Of a stretch of 64,000 nucleotides of DNA, positions 44,279-53,911 are shown piece by piece. The DNA is taken from assembly GCF_003957295.1 (NCBI RefSeq), contig NZ_RQPJ01000003.1:124001-188000 (forward strand), given 5' to 3'. This stretch comes from Arenibacter aquaticus. GTDB taxonomy: Bacteria > Bacteroidota > Bacteroidia > Flavobacteriales > Flavobacteriaceae. Both the position numbers and the translations under genes were made by a program. The notes beneath the pieces were generated by a model. That model made no database searches and was not told the DNA's origin. It saw only the letters and a program-made list of their open reading frames with translations. Each line of letters begins with the position of its first letter. Positions within the stretch are counted from its first letter, which is position 1.

Positions 44279-45172
44279 CTACAGCTGTTTAGCTTTCTTT
44301 ATACTATCCGCTTCTTTCTGGAAAAAAACAGACAATCTATGGCTACCATACCTTGGCGCAATGGCATCTTCCGCCATTAAGCTGAGAAAAAATTCTATTG
44401 GTCCGTAAGTTTTGGAGGAGGTAAAAGTTCTTAAAGTCCATAGGGTCATTTTTCGTATCCAATGAGGCAAGTGAATGATATTGATTGGTTTTCCCGAGGC
44501 CAATAAGGCCATCTCCGCAACTTCATTATGTGTTAAAATATCTGGTCCCCCAACAGAAATTACCTTCTTCCTGCTACTTATAGCATCAACACAGACCTGT
44601 GCCAAATCTGCACCGTGAATAGGATTGAATTTCTTTTTGCCGTTCCCAAATAAGAACACCCTTCCTCCCTTGGCCATCTGTAGAAAGTCGCGCATGTCTG
44701 AAAAGAAACCATTGGGGCGGATTATAACATAGTCCAAGCCGGACGATTTGAGCTTATCCACAAACGCCTCTTTGGCCTCTACCATTTTCAAATTTCTGTG
44801 TAATGGACCATTGATTACAGATACATAAATCATCTTCTTTACACCGGCCCTTTTGGCTTTTTCCAAGATATTCATATTAGCCCTATAATCTACATCCATA
44901 TAGGTGAGTCCATCCTTCTGGCGGGTGATGCCTATGGTAGAAATCACTGTATGCACTCCCTTAAAAAGCCCTTTCAAGGTTTCTGGTTTGGTTACCTCTG
45001 CATTTAACACCGTACTGTTTACCGTGTTTAACAAGGCGGCTTTTCTACTATCTCTCATCAGTATCTTTACCCGTATACGCCTAGCTTCAAGCTCCTTGGC
45101 GATATACCCCCCTAAATATCCGGTAGCACCTGCCAACAAAACAGCTTCTTTTATTTCATTATTTTTCATCAA
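44279..45172 (-). CDS. NAD(P)-binding atypical SDR (NmrA-like)
   Basis: A 297-residue protein with the nucleotide-binding motif VLLAGATGYLGGYIAKEL followed by ILMRDSRK, an Arg suited to NADPH. It also has VHTVISTIGITRQKDG and MIYVSVINGP. The usual YxxxK catalytic pair is not apparent, as in NmrA/atypical SDR proteins that sense or reduce with NADPH. The start MMKNNEIKE has two adjacent Met. It lies between the amidohydrolase gene and the fragment, all on the minus strand. The substrate is unknown. Confidence 0.85.
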   Translation of the reverse strand: MMKNNEIKEAVLLAGATGYLGGYIAKELEARRIRVKILMRDSRKAALLNTVNSTVLNAEVTKPETLKGLFKGVHTVISTIGITRQKDGLTYMDVDYRANMNILEKAKRAGVKKMIYVSVINGPLHRNLKMVEAKEAFVDKLKSSGLDYVIIRPNGFFSDMRDFLQMAKGGRVFLFGNGKKKFNPIHGADLAQVCVDAISSRKKVISVGGPDILTHNEVAEMALLASGKPINIIHLPHWIRKMTLWTLRTFTSSKTYGPIEFFLSLMAEDAIAPRYGSHRLSVFFQKEADSIKKAKQL

Positions 45173-45298
45173 TTCATTTTTATGTTTTTGGACTATCTGT
45201 ATTTAATGGGTTCAACCTCCCTATTGATACAAAAGTATTCGCAAAGCGATGACCGGTCGTTCGGGATTATGAATTGGAACATATTGCAAGCATAATCC

Positions 45299-46726
45299 TT
45301 ATTGCAACAGAAGCCCTTCTGCCAATCTGATAATCGTAGCCAAGTAATTGTTTCTATTAAATGCTTTTTCTTCAAATTTTGTTAGTTGGTCTATATCCAA
45401 TAATTGTCCTTTTATAAAAACTGCTTCAGGTTTTTCCAGGCTTCTTAAATCTACCAAAGGATTTTCCCTTGTCAAAACCATATTTGCCAGTTTTCCCACC
45501 TCTATGGTCCCTGTTCTAGAAAGTTCCTTATAAACCTTGGAAGGATTTAAAGTTGCTGTTTTAAGAACCTCATAATTGCTTAGACCGGCTTCTTTGTAAA
45601 ATCCAAGTTCTTCATGAATACCATAGCCAGGAACGGCATAGGATATACCAGAATCCGTACCGGCCATCAATAATACGCCAGCGTCAATCATCCTTTTAAC
45701 AATTCTTAAATGCTGTTGATGCTGCTTTAAGATACGTTGTCCTATCAAGGAGTCATATAATTTTGTGCTCGTCCATCTGTTGTAATCTTCTTGCGAACCA
45801 ATTTCCAGAAAAGCGGGGTTTATATAGCCCGTATTATACTCCGTCAACAAAGCGGATTCTTTTTCTATAATTTCCAAAATCTTGTGAAATACCGTCAATG
45901 TTGGAGTATGACCTATTTCAGTTTGTACATATTTTTCAATAGTCGTATCCAACAGTAGACTATCATCTTGGAACTTTAAAGCTTGTTGAACAATATCCTC
46001 GGTATGTTCTATAGCTCTTATGGGATCGGAAAAATGATACCCATAAGGAACTTCAAAACTAGGATGAGCCGCAAGTGATATATTTTGCGCCAATGCTTCA
46101 TTTTTAATGGCATCAAAAATATGGGGAGGTAAGCCAGAGTAGGTTTTTATGTAATCATAGCCTTGCTTTTTATATTTGGCAACCAAGCGCCTTGCTTCCT
46201 TGGAATTCTTAAGCTGTTTTTTGTCGATACCCTCATCTTGTGGCCCAGTGAGCTTTGGACTGGCCGTAAGGAATAGAGGTGCGTAAATTTCATTTCTGTT
46301 CAGTCTTTCCTTCATTCTCAAATGAAATGGCATGCCCCACATATTTCTTAGGGTGGTTACCCCTTTGGAGAGGTAAAGTCCCAATTCATAGTCGTCCCAC
46401 ACGTGGACATGCATATCGGCCAGTCCCGGCGATAAAAATTTACCTCTACCATCTATTTGCTGGGCATTTTTTATAAAAATATCAGGAGCTATTTTGAAAA
46501 TAGATCCATTCCTCACCAGTATATCGTAATTGATTAAAATGGTGTCGTTAGTCATCGGAACTATATTCACATTTTTTATGACATAGGAATCCACCGTTTT
46601 TTGAATTCTTAAATAGGAGGTTTTCTTGCTATCCAAACCAAGGACCACCACAAGGGCAATGGAGATCATTAGTACAAGACCAACCAATAATACACCCGCT
46701 ATTTTTACCCATTTTTTTATGCTCAT
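45299..46726 (-). CDS. Membrane-anchored amidohydrolase
   Basis: A 475-residue protein with an N-terminal membrane anchor (IAGVLLVGLVLMISIALVVVLGL), so it likely faces the periplasm. The amidohydrolase metal site is visible in GLADMHVHVWDD (HxH), AAHPSFEVPYG, AIEHTEDIV and the late LLMAGTDSGISY (Asp). The C-terminal PSKVYKELSRTGTIEVGKLANMVLT motif is typical of the imidazolonepropionase-like group. It hydrolyses an unknown cyclic amide, peptide or imidazolone. The serine-hydrolase gene ends 57 bp upstream. Confidence 0.9.
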   Translation of the reverse strand: MSIKKWVKIAGVLLVGLVLMISIALVVVLGLDSKKTSYLRIQKTVDSYVIKNVNIVPMTNDTILINYDILVRNGSIFKIAPDIFIKNAQQIDGRGKFLSPGLADMHVHVWDDYELGLYLSKGVTTLRNMWGMPFHLRMKERLNRNEIYAPLFLTASPKLTGPQDEGIDKKQLKNSKEARRLVAKYKKQGYDYIKTYSGLPPHIFDAIKNEALAQNISLAAHPSFEVPYGYHFSDPIRAIEHTEDIVQQALKFQDDSLLLDTTIEKYVQTEIGHTPTLTVFHKILEIIEKESALLTEYNTGYINPAFLEIGSQEDYNRWTSTKLYDSLIGQRILKQHQQHLRIVKRMIDAGVLLMAGTDSGISYAVPGYGIHEELGFYKEAGLSNYEVLKTATLNPSKVYKELSRTGTIEVGKLANMVLTRENPLVDLRSLEKPEAVFIKGQLLDIDQLTKFEEKAFNRNNYLATIIRLAEGLLLQ

Positions 46727-46783
46727 AACCCTTTGTTTAAATTTCTTTAGATTTCCTATTTTAAATGTATGGTAAACTGGAAC

Positions 46784-48043
46784 CTAGTCTATGGCTTCCA
46801 AGAACTCGCTTATGGCATTGGCCACTTTTATCTTAACCGTAAGATACTTTTGTAGATTACCGTTGAAAGCAGCGTCCATATTGGTCATTAAAACATAACC
46901 AGAAGTACCGCTTTGATCTATTTCCATATGTGTGGAAACCCCAAAACTATTGCCTCCGTGTAACACCTTTCCATCTTGGGAATACCAGAATAATCCATGG
47001 TTTTCTGCAAAATCCTGAGGTACCGTCCCATCAGCCAACAGTGGGGCAAAGAGCAAATTATAAGAGTCACTGGAAAACAAGGCTGTGGATTCTCCCCTTA
47101 TACCCTTTACCATATTCAATAGATATTTGCCCATGTCTCCATTGGTAGTGTACATACTCCCCTCTGGATAAGAATCATTGGCATAAATTGGTAACGGGGT
47201 GTCTTCATTTATATATCGCATAGCCATTTCATCTGTATTGATTTCCAAAATATCGTAGGTTGATGAATTCATTTGCAGAGGTTGTAAAATATTTTCCTTT
47301 ACGTAATCATCAAATGATTGTCCCGTTACAGTTTCAATAATGTACCCAGTTAAACCTGTAGCCAAATTGGAATAGCTCCAGCTACTTCCTGGAGGGGTAT
47401 CGGCGAAATTATTCAGACTGTAAAGATCACCATCTTCCAAAAAATAGGCCGACAGAAATTCTTCCAAGGAATAGCTTTCCCTCTGTTCTATGCCAATTTC
47501 GTTCATCAAGAGGTCGGCACCGGCAGTGGCTATATCCTCTTCAGGTAGAATATGGTAATTATAAGCCAAATACACCTCCGGGACATCTAAAAGACCAGAG
47601 GTATGGGTGACCAAATGCTTTATTTTAATGGTTCCGTTTGGTTGTTTAGGGTTTACAACATCAATGGGCAGGATATCGTTTATCTCGGTTTCCAAGGTAA
47701 AATATCCCTGTTCAATGGCCTTGGCCACAGCTGCTCCTACGAAAGTCTTGCTTACAGAAGCAATAGAATTGATGGTTTCATTGGTATAAGCTAGCTGATT
47801 TTGAATATTAGCATAGCCAAAGGACTTCTGGTAAACGATACTATTGCCTTTTACTATACTAATGGCCATGCCGGGCACGGCAGTAGTTTGTACTAATTCG
47901 CCCAGATAAGCATCCAAATCATTGGTGTTTTTAATAGAGGAAGGTTCAGAAATTCCAATTCCGTCATCATTAGTGGAGCAGGATGTTAATGCAAGGGCTA
48001 TACTTAGGATTAATGGTACTAGGGTTCTGGATAAGGTTGACAT
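46784..48043 (-). CDS. Beta-lactamase-like serine hydrolase, lipoprotein
   Basis: I start at MSTLSRTLVPLILSIALALTSC (48043). The frame can be read 88 codons further but that part is Pro/Arg-rich and covers the stop region of the next gene. The lipobox Cys is at about residue 22. Motifs of class C/penicillin-binding-type hydrolases are SVSK (SxxK), SWSYSN (YxN) and LHGGNSFG in place of KTG. It probably acts on peptides, esters or peptidoglycan outside the cytoplasm. It lies 57 bp before the amidohydrolase gene. Confidence 0.88.
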   Translation of the reverse strand: MSTLSRTLVPLILSIALALTSCSTNDDGIGISEPSSIKNTNDLDAYLGELVQTTAVPGMAISIVKGNSIVYQKSFGYANIQNQLAYTNETINSIASVSKTFVGAAVAKAIEQGYFTLETEINDILPIDVVNPKQPNGTIKIKHLVTHTSGLLDVPEVYLAYNYHILPEEDIATAGADLLMNEIGIEQRESYSLEEFLSAYFLEDGDLYSLNNFADTPPGSSWSYSNLATGLTGYIIETVTGQSFDDYVKENILQPLQMNSSTYDILEINTDEMAMRYINEDTPLPIYANDSYPEGSMYTTNGDMGKYLLNMVKGIRGESTALFSSDSYNLLFAPLLADGTVPQDFAENHGLFWYSQDGKVLHGGNSFGVSTHMEIDQSGTSGYVLMTNMDAAFNGNLQKYLTVKIKVANAISEFLEAID

Positions 48044-48129
48044 TATATTGTGATTTTTAGATTTATATATTATTTTCTTCTTTACTTGGCAAAGGTGCGC
48101 CACCTGGTCTTGCCAATCGTTCTGGATTA

Positions 48130-48867
48130 TTATTCGGTACTTCTTTGCGATATTGTTGAATGGTTTCCTTTTACACCCTGGACCAATAGGTATAAACAGA
48201 GGGAAAATTCTCCTATGTCGGCCGGGGCTGTAACAAATTGGGTTAGGGTACTGCTTTGGCCATGGAAAAGAAAATAGATGATAAAACCTACAAGATAGCC
48301 GGTACATCCTATCATTAAAAGAATACCTATAATTATAGGAAATTGCCCCGATCTTATCAGGAGATACCCCAGAGGTAGTAACCAGAGTCCAAAAAACAGT
48401 TGGGCAATATGATATCCTATGGTGTGCATTTGCATATAAAAAAGAACAGAACTATGTATCTGATCTACATTAAAGGCATTTTCAAATCCATTTTGATGGA
48501 GCAATAGTAATGGCGCATAATGGTTAAGCATATTACTGCACATAATGGCTACGGCTACAATAACACAAAACACCATAAGCCATGACAAGGCCCTGCTTGT
48601 TTTTTTAAACAATTGGTACAATACTAGGGGCAGTAGAAAATAAGTTACTAGCATCAACAAATCTGCTACAAAACCCATTTTGAACAGCATTACATTGTCT
48701 GTAATGTTTCGTGTAGTTAGGGCGGCATTGTCCACAACTATTAACGAGTTGCGAACATACTTCTCTGCAAATACACCAAAGAGGATAAGCAAAAGATATA
48801 GGAAGCCCCCAATACGGGCAATTTGTTTGTTGCTATACATACTGGTTATATTCAATGGATTTTCCAT
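48130..48867 (-). CDS. DUF4386 membrane protein
   Basis: A 245-residue integral membrane protein with about seven hydrophobic helices. The start QIARIGGFLYLLLILFGVFAEKYVRN, the segment DNVMLFKMGFVADLLMLVTYFLLPLVLYQLFKK and HTIGYHIAQLFFGLWLLPLGYL are typical of DUF4386. The family has no known reaction. A second Met (MYSNKQIAR) nine codons in is an alternative start. It lies 28 bp after the beta-barrel gene and 86 bp before the serine hydrolase gene. Confidence 0.88.
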   Translation of the reverse strand: MENPLNITSMYSNKQIARIGGFLYLLLILFGVFAEKYVRNSLIVVDNAALTTRNITDNVMLFKMGFVADLLMLVTYFLLPLVLYQLFKKTSRALSWLMVFCVIVAVAIMCSNMLNHYAPLLLLHQNGFENAFNVDQIHSSVLFYMQMHTIGYHIAQLFFGLWLLPLGYLLIRSGQFPIIIGILLMIGCTGYLVGFIIYFLFHGQSSTLTQFVTAPADIGEFSLCLYLLVQGVKGNHSTISQRSTE

Positions 48868-48895
48868 TTACACAATGCATAAAATATGGTTCGTA

Positions 48896-49615
48896 CTAGT
48901 CAAGGGAGTTTTCGAATTTCTGGTCATATGCCTCCCAAAAAACCATATCCTTGCGTTTTTTCTTTCCCAATGGATTTGTTTTCCATTTTTTGGACAACAA
49001 TATGTTCATATTAAAATACCTGTTGTACATATCGGCTCCGTTGCCAATATCCACCATGCCATAGTGATAGCGCAGGTCCAGTAGGAGTCTCGATTTTTTT
49101 AACTTAAACTCATAGCCCATACCAAATTGTAGTCCAGCATCCCACCTACTATAAGTACCCCATTGGGAACCAAATTTCATTTTGGTCTTTTCACCGGACA
49201 AAGTGCCATTACTCTCAGTTTTAATCCTACCTGCAAGATTATAACTCACAACTGGACCGGCATTTATATATATATTGCATAAATGTAGGCGTGCCATAAC
49301 AGGGAGATCCAAGGTATTGAAGCGTATTTTGGTTTTTTGTCCGGTAATGGGGTTATTGTTATCCAATCGGCCTCCTTTCATCACAAAATAAAGTTCAGGA
49401 ACCAATGAGAAGTATTCATTGATTCCGGCCTGAAAGGAAGCTCCGGCCTGAAGTCCCCAGTATCCCTTTTTAAAATCTTTTAGGGCCTTATTATTGTCCC
49501 CGTAATTAATACTTGTTGGGGTGTAGTTGATCACTACGTCCATAAAAGTCTCCTGAGCCAATGACTTTCCGGCCAAAACACTCATTGTAATAAAAATTAC
49601 TAGTTGCTTTTTCAT
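48896..49615 (-). CDS. PorT-like outer-membrane beta-barrel protein
   Basis: The 239-residue protein has a signal peptide (MKKQLVIFITMSVLAGKSLAQ) and then an alternating amphipathic strand pattern. Segments such as GLQAGASFQAGINEYFSLVPELYFVMKGG and LDLPVMARLHLCNIYINAGPVVSYNLAGR are hallmarks of the Bacteroidota PorT/outer-membrane beta-barrel family. It should be a small outer-membrane barrel of unknown cargo. It opens the run of minus-strand genes that continues to the Vat-like gene. Confidence 0.87.
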   Translation of the reverse strand: MKKQLVIFITMSVLAGKSLAQETFMDVVINYTPTSINYGDNNKALKDFKKGYWGLQAGASFQAGINEYFSLVPELYFVMKGGRLDNNNPITGQKTKIRFNTLDLPVMARLHLCNIYINAGPVVSYNLAGRIKTESNGTLSGEKTKMKFGSQWGTYSRWDAGLQFGMGYEFKLKKSRLLLDLRYHYGMVDIGNGADMYNRYFNMNILLSKKWKTNPLGKKKRKDMVFWEAYDQKFENSLD

Positions 49616-49806
49616 CTTTTAGATTGATTTTAAGATTAATTGTGGGGCAAAGATGAAAATGTAGCAGGTGTCAAGCGCCCGTACTTATGTTTCCGAACTC
49701 TTGGTATGAGATATAGAACGTAATAATGGGAAACAAATTAAAAAGGAGAATATTTTTTGGAATATTTGGCAAATAGACCACAATTTAAAATAAAAATGCT
49801 AATGTG

Positions 49807-51660
49807 TTATAGCGTTTTATTGGCCTTTACCCATTGCCTTGGGGTCATTCCTGTTTCCTTTTTAAAAAAAGTATTGAAAACCGTCTTGGAATTAAACCCA
49901 CTGTCATAGGCCAATCCCAGTAGGGTTATATTCTTATTAGCAGGATCTAGGGCACTTTGTTGAAACTCGTTTACACGAAATTGATTTATAAAGTCATTAA
50001 AATTTTTGCCGAAGTGATTGTTCAATAGCCATGAAAGTTTGTTGGGGTGCAGCCCTACACTGGCTGCAAGTTGTTTTAGACTAAGTTCCGGGTCCAGGAA
50101 AGGCTTGTCCTTTTCCATAACCGATTCTATTGCTGTGGTAAATTCCTCAACTTGTACTGCATCAAAAAATGCCGTTGTAACTGGCTTTTCATGGGTGTCT
50201 TTTGGATTTACATTAGGCATAACCGAATCATGAAAAACAGCGGCTTCAATATCCAGGTAGGCTTTACTTTTGCGCAAGGGATCCAAAAATGGATCGTTCC
50301 TAAAATTAAACAACTGCCCTGACCTATTAGCGATCCGCTTCTTTAAGGTTTCCATTGCCTTGAGCCGCCTTCCTTGAAAAACTTCCAAGTATAGATCCCA
50401 AGCTCGTAAACTAAGTACCTCGGTCAGTTTCAGCTCTTCCTCTACTTCCATTTCGGATATATTATAAATGGATGTTCCGTGCATTAAATCGTAGATTGCC
50501 ATACAGCATTTAGGCCTTTCCAATTCTGGAGAATGCTTTATGTGCTCACTTAAGGCATCACTTTGTCCGTCCAACAATAGGGCCGCAGCTTTCATTTCCA
50601 GTGCCAAGGGAAAGTGGGGGTCTAGGGACAAGGCCTTATTAAAATGGACAACCGCCTCCCTATACTGTTTTTTAAAATACACCATATTCCCCTTTGTGAA
50701 GTGTAGGTTTACCGATAAAGGGTTTATACGCAGGGCTATATTGTTTTGCTCCAAGGCCTCATCTACCCTTCCCATGGCGGAAAAGCTGTCTGCCATGGCA
50801 TCCAAAACTTCAGAAGAATTGGGGTTTATTTCCAGTGATCTGTGCAAATGCTCAAATGCGTCCTTGTAGTTCCAATAGCCCCAAAAGCTTATGGTTCCCT
50901 TTGCATAATGTCCCATGGCGGAGCTGGGGTTTAATTGCAGGCCCCTATCAATATGCCGATTTGCTTCCAACAGTCCTTCATCTTTATTAATATACCCCCA
51001 ACTGGCAAGCATACCTATACACCATCCCTTCTCAAAATGGGCATCGGCATAAGTTGGATCCAAAGCAATTCCTTGATCAAAAAGATGCACCGCCTCCTTT
51101 ACATCCTGGGAATTCCATCGCATACGCAATTCCCGTCCCTTGAGATATAATTTGTAGGCCTCTATATTTTTTGTTGGCGCCTCAATAAGATGTTCCTGTA
51201 GGTAAAAATGTCCAAAATTCTCCCTTATTTTATCCGCAATAAGCAAACTGATCTCATCTTGGAGTTCAAAAATATCGGCAAGTTCCCGATCAAAATTCTC
51301 GGACCATAAATGAAAACCGGTATCGGTACGTATTAACTGAGCAGTTATACGCACCCGATCATTAACAATCCGAGCACTTCCTTCCAATAAGGTTTCAACC
51401 CCCAGTTCGTTCCCAATTAAGCGGGCATCCAAATGTTTTCCTTTGTAGTAAAAAGAAGAAGTTCTTGCAGTTACCTTCAGGTCACGAACCTTAGTGAGTG
51501 CGTTGATAATCTCCTCTGTAATTCCGTCCGAAAAATATTCGTTCTCTTCTTTCCCTATGTTTAAAAAAGGTAGTACTGCAATAGACTTAGGGTTAAATGA
51601 GGTATGCACTCGCTTGAAGGGGTGTTTATGGTCATCAATAAAATAAAAACTAAAGTACAA
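49807..51660 (-). CDS. TolB-like/TPR regulator with C-terminal AraC HTH
   Basis: About 617 residues. The N-terminal TolB/FlgO-like domain has SIAVLPFLNIGKEENEYFSDGITEEII. A series of TPR-like repeats (about 150-390) follows, including ALEQNNIALRINPLSVNLHF and HFNKALSLDPHFPLALEMKA. The AraC HTH (about 520-615) ends YDSGFNSKTVFNTFFKKETGMTPRQW. No ATG exists near the 5' end; a TTG at 51660, an ATT or a GTG at 51609 must serve, or the gene lost its front. It is a clear paralogue of the cyclase-fused regulator nearby but has no cyclase domain. Confidence 0.85.
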   Translation of the reverse strand: MYFSFYFIDDHKHPFKRVHTSFNPKSIAVLPFLNIGKEENEYFSDGITEEIINALTKVRDLKVTARTSSFYYKGKHLDARLIGNELGVETLLEGSARIVNDRVRITAQLIRTDTGFHLWSENFDRELADIFELQDEISLLIADKIRENFGHFYLQEHLIEAPTKNIEAYKLYLKGRELRMRWNSQDVKEAVHLFDQGIALDPTYADAHFEKGWCIGMLASWGYINKDEGLLEANRHIDRGLQLNPSSAMGHYAKGTISFWGYWNYKDAFEHLHRSLEINPNSSEVLDAMADSFSAMGRVDEALEQNNIALRINPLSVNLHFTKGNMVYFKKQYREAVVHFNKALSLDPHFPLALEMKAAALLLDGQSDALSEHIKHSPELERPKCCMAIYDLMHGTSIYNISEMEVEEELKLTEVLSLRAWDLYLEVFQGRRLKAMETLKKRIANRSGQLFNFRNDPFLDPLRKSKAYLDIEAAVFHDSVMPNVNPKDTHEKPVTTAFFDAVQVEEFTTAIESVMEKDKPFLDPELSLKQLAASVGLHPNKLSWLLNNHFGKNFNDFINQFRVNEFQQSALDPANKNITLLGLAYDSGFNSKTVFNTFFKKETGMTPRQWVKANKTL

Positions 51661-51824
51661 ATTAAAATAAAACCGAAGGCTTTTTGTAAATCAGAACCTT
51701 ATAATGACAATCAGAACTTCTATAAGTTATCCCCATTATAACTTGCTCCACAGAAATACTGGCCCTGAAATAGTTTTTAAATGAATATAACAAGGATTGG
51801 TAAACATAAGTAGACTAATAACAT

Positions 51825-52577
51825 ATGATTATGAGATATCCGTTTGTAAGACCTAAATTTTATTTGAGATTGATAAAGGATATAACTGGATTTATTGTTA
51901 AACCACAGTATGTGACCATTAGAGATATATCCGTTAGGAACAAAATATACGAAACCTTGGGCTTGTTCCTTGTTAAAATAGTTTTTTCGTTATTGGTAGC
52001 CAATATACTTGCTATATTTTATGAACCTAAAAACATTACGGACGCACATATGTCCGAACGTTTTACTCCTTTGGCCCTTCTATTGGTAGGTGGTGCAATA
52101 CTTCCCTTATACGAAGAGGTGTGCTTTAGATTATCTTTAAAATTTAAGCCGATATATGTAGGTTTTACTTCTGCTGGCCTGACCTACTATATAGTTACCA
52201 AAGCCATTTATAGAACCAACCTCAGCTTGGTAGATGAAAGTTTTGCGGCTAGGATAATATGGTCACTATTATTGGGTTTACTTTTATATGCCTTGACATA
52301 CAGGAAGAAATTTGCCAAAAGCTTATCTGTGTATTGGAAAAAAAATATACGATTCATATACTACCTGTCCTGCATTCTATTTGCCTGGTTGCATATTTTT
52401 AATTTTGAATTGACCCGAACCAATGTTCTTTTACTTCCCATTATAACCTTGCCCCAGTTGTTTAGTGCCAGCATTGCGGGATATACGCGACTGAGCTTTG
52501 GATTTAGATATCCCTTGTTTGTGCATATGGGTACCAATTTACTTTTTATTAGCTTAACATTTCTACCGTTGGATTAG
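51825..52577 (+). CDS. CPBP-family intramembrane metalloprotease
   Basis: A 250-residue membrane protein with about six helices and the three sequence motifs of the CAAX protease/bacteriocin-processing family. These are EEVCFR (EExxxR, about 97-102), FAWLH (FxxxH, about 186-190) and HMGTN (HxxxN, about 234-238). These residues form the Glu/His metal-catalytic site within the membrane. The target is unknown; in bacteria such proteins process peptides or control signalling. It lies alone on the plus strand between regulator genes. Confidence 0.85.
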   Translation: MIMRYPFVRPKFYLRLIKDITGFIVKPQYVTIRDISVRNKIYETLGLFLVKIVFSLLVANILAIFYEPKNITDAHMSERFTPLALLLVGGAILPLYEEVCFRLSLKFKPIYVGFTSAGLTYYIVTKAIYRTNLSLVDESFAARIIWSLLLGLLLYALTYRKKFAKSLSVYWKKNIRFIYYLSCILFAWLHIFNFELTRTNVLLLPIITLPQLFSASIAGYTRLSFGFRYPLFVHMGTNLLFISLTFLPLD

Positions 52578-52674
52578 TTGGTTTGTAAGCATGTTAGAAA
52601 AACACGAAGCACATAAATGATAAGCCTGCTTAAATAAAGAGTAATATTTAGCAGCTGTTGATGTTGTGTTAATC

Positions 52675-53772
52675 TTAACTCGTTATAGTGAACAATTCCA
52701 TGTTTTGCTCTTTTCCTTTCAGTTCGTTTATGCCCAAGGATTGTATTTTGAATTCCGATTCAAGGGGAAGGCTTTGGCATAAATCCCCGGAAACTAGGAT
52801 GTCTACATTTAATGGGTTGCAGAGCCCCTGAATTCTAGCGGTAGTATTGAGTACGTCGCCAGTGAATATAATTTCTTTTTTCAACTCACCTATTTCTCCT
52901 GTGGTTACCTCCCCGCAGTGAAATCCCGCTTTAAAGGTGGGGGTAATGCCGTAGTTGGAGGAATACCATTCCGCCCTTTTGTGAAGGTCCCTTTTCATGG
53001 CAAAAAAACATTTGATACAATTGTTGTTCACAATACCGACCTCATATTTCCATGAGATAATAATTTCATCCCCAACGTATTGGTATATTTCCCCAGAATG
53101 ATTAATTATAGCTTCGGAAAAATCCGAGTAATACTCTTTTAACAATTCAAAATATTTAATGTGTCCCAATTGCTCCGCTATTGCGGTTGAAGATTTCATG
53201 TCCGAGAACATAAATATCCTTAATTCCTCGGTAGGGGTGTGATACTTTCCTGTAAAAAAATTCCTTAATACCCCATGCCCAATATTTTCACTTATTTCGG
53301 AGTAAAATAGGGATATTAAAAGAGAGGTAGCCAGTTGTATGTCGGTACTCAAATGGCTAATGCTGGTCCAGTATTCCCAAAAAATATCCCAAACACGTTT
53401 ATCAAAAATAGAAGTTTTCAACTCCAAACTCTTGGCTATAGGATAGGTAATGGCTGTAATGATCAACAGCAACAAAATATAAAATATGGTTTTGTATACA
53501 ATCTTTTTGGTGAAACTCTTTTTTGAAAAAACTTGGTTAAGATATAGTAGCTCTATAGTCCCTATGAGCAGTCCAACCGCCATGAGGGCAACGCTAGAAA
53601 AGAGGAAAACCTCAAAATTCATGACAATCCTGGAGGATTGGTCCTGATCAGAATTGCCTACTGCGGCTTGCTCCACGATATAAAATACCCAGCCAGATAC
53701 TAACCAAATAATTCCGAAAGGGATTATTCGGGAAAGGTTTCTTCTAACTTTGGCAGATAATTGTAGGGACAT
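52675..53772 (-). CDS. Membrane class III nucleotide cyclase
   Basis: From MSLQLSAKVRRNL (53772; a Met three codons upstream is possible) about four to five hydrophobic segments precede a class III cyclase domain (about 190-365). The two metal-binding Asp are visible in FMFSDMKSST and YQYVGDEIIISW, and the transition-state Asn/Arg in FTGDVLNTTARIQ. Position -4 from the second Asp, where adenylyl cyclases usually have Lys, is Gln. It may make a cyclic nucleotide in response to a membrane signal. It is encoded between the two TPR regulators. Confidence 0.88.
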   Translation of the reverse strand: MSLQLSAKVRRNLSRIIPFGIIWLVSGWVFYIVEQAAVGNSDQDQSSRIVMNFEVFLFSSVALMAVGLLIGTIELLYLNQVFSKKSFTKKIVYKTIFYILLLLIITAITYPIAKSLELKTSIFDKRVWDIFWEYWTSISHLSTDIQLATSLLISLFYSEISENIGHGVLRNFFTGKYHTPTEELRIFMFSDMKSSTAIAEQLGHIKYFELLKEYYSDFSEAIINHSGEIYQYVGDEIIISWKYEVGIVNNNCIKCFFAMKRDLHKRAEWYSSNYGITPTFKAGFHCGEVTTGEIGELKKEIIFTGDVLNTTARIQGLCNPLNVDILVSGDLCQSLPLESEFKIQSLGINELKGKEQNMELFTITS

Positions 53773-53911
53773 AAAGAACAATAAACTCTTGGAAAACCAT
53801 TGTAAAGTTAATGTCTTTTTTGAAATTGTTCCTTAAAATGGTTTATTGCAAATTATTGTACTTTTGGAATGAGTTGTCTTATTAAGCAATAATATCTAAG
53901 ACCAAAAACTA

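Noticed and set aside
48044-48307. 88-codon N-terminal extension of the serine hydrolase
   Set aside because: It precedes a clean lipoprotein signal peptide and overlaps the DUF4386 coding region; the ATG at 48043 is preferred.
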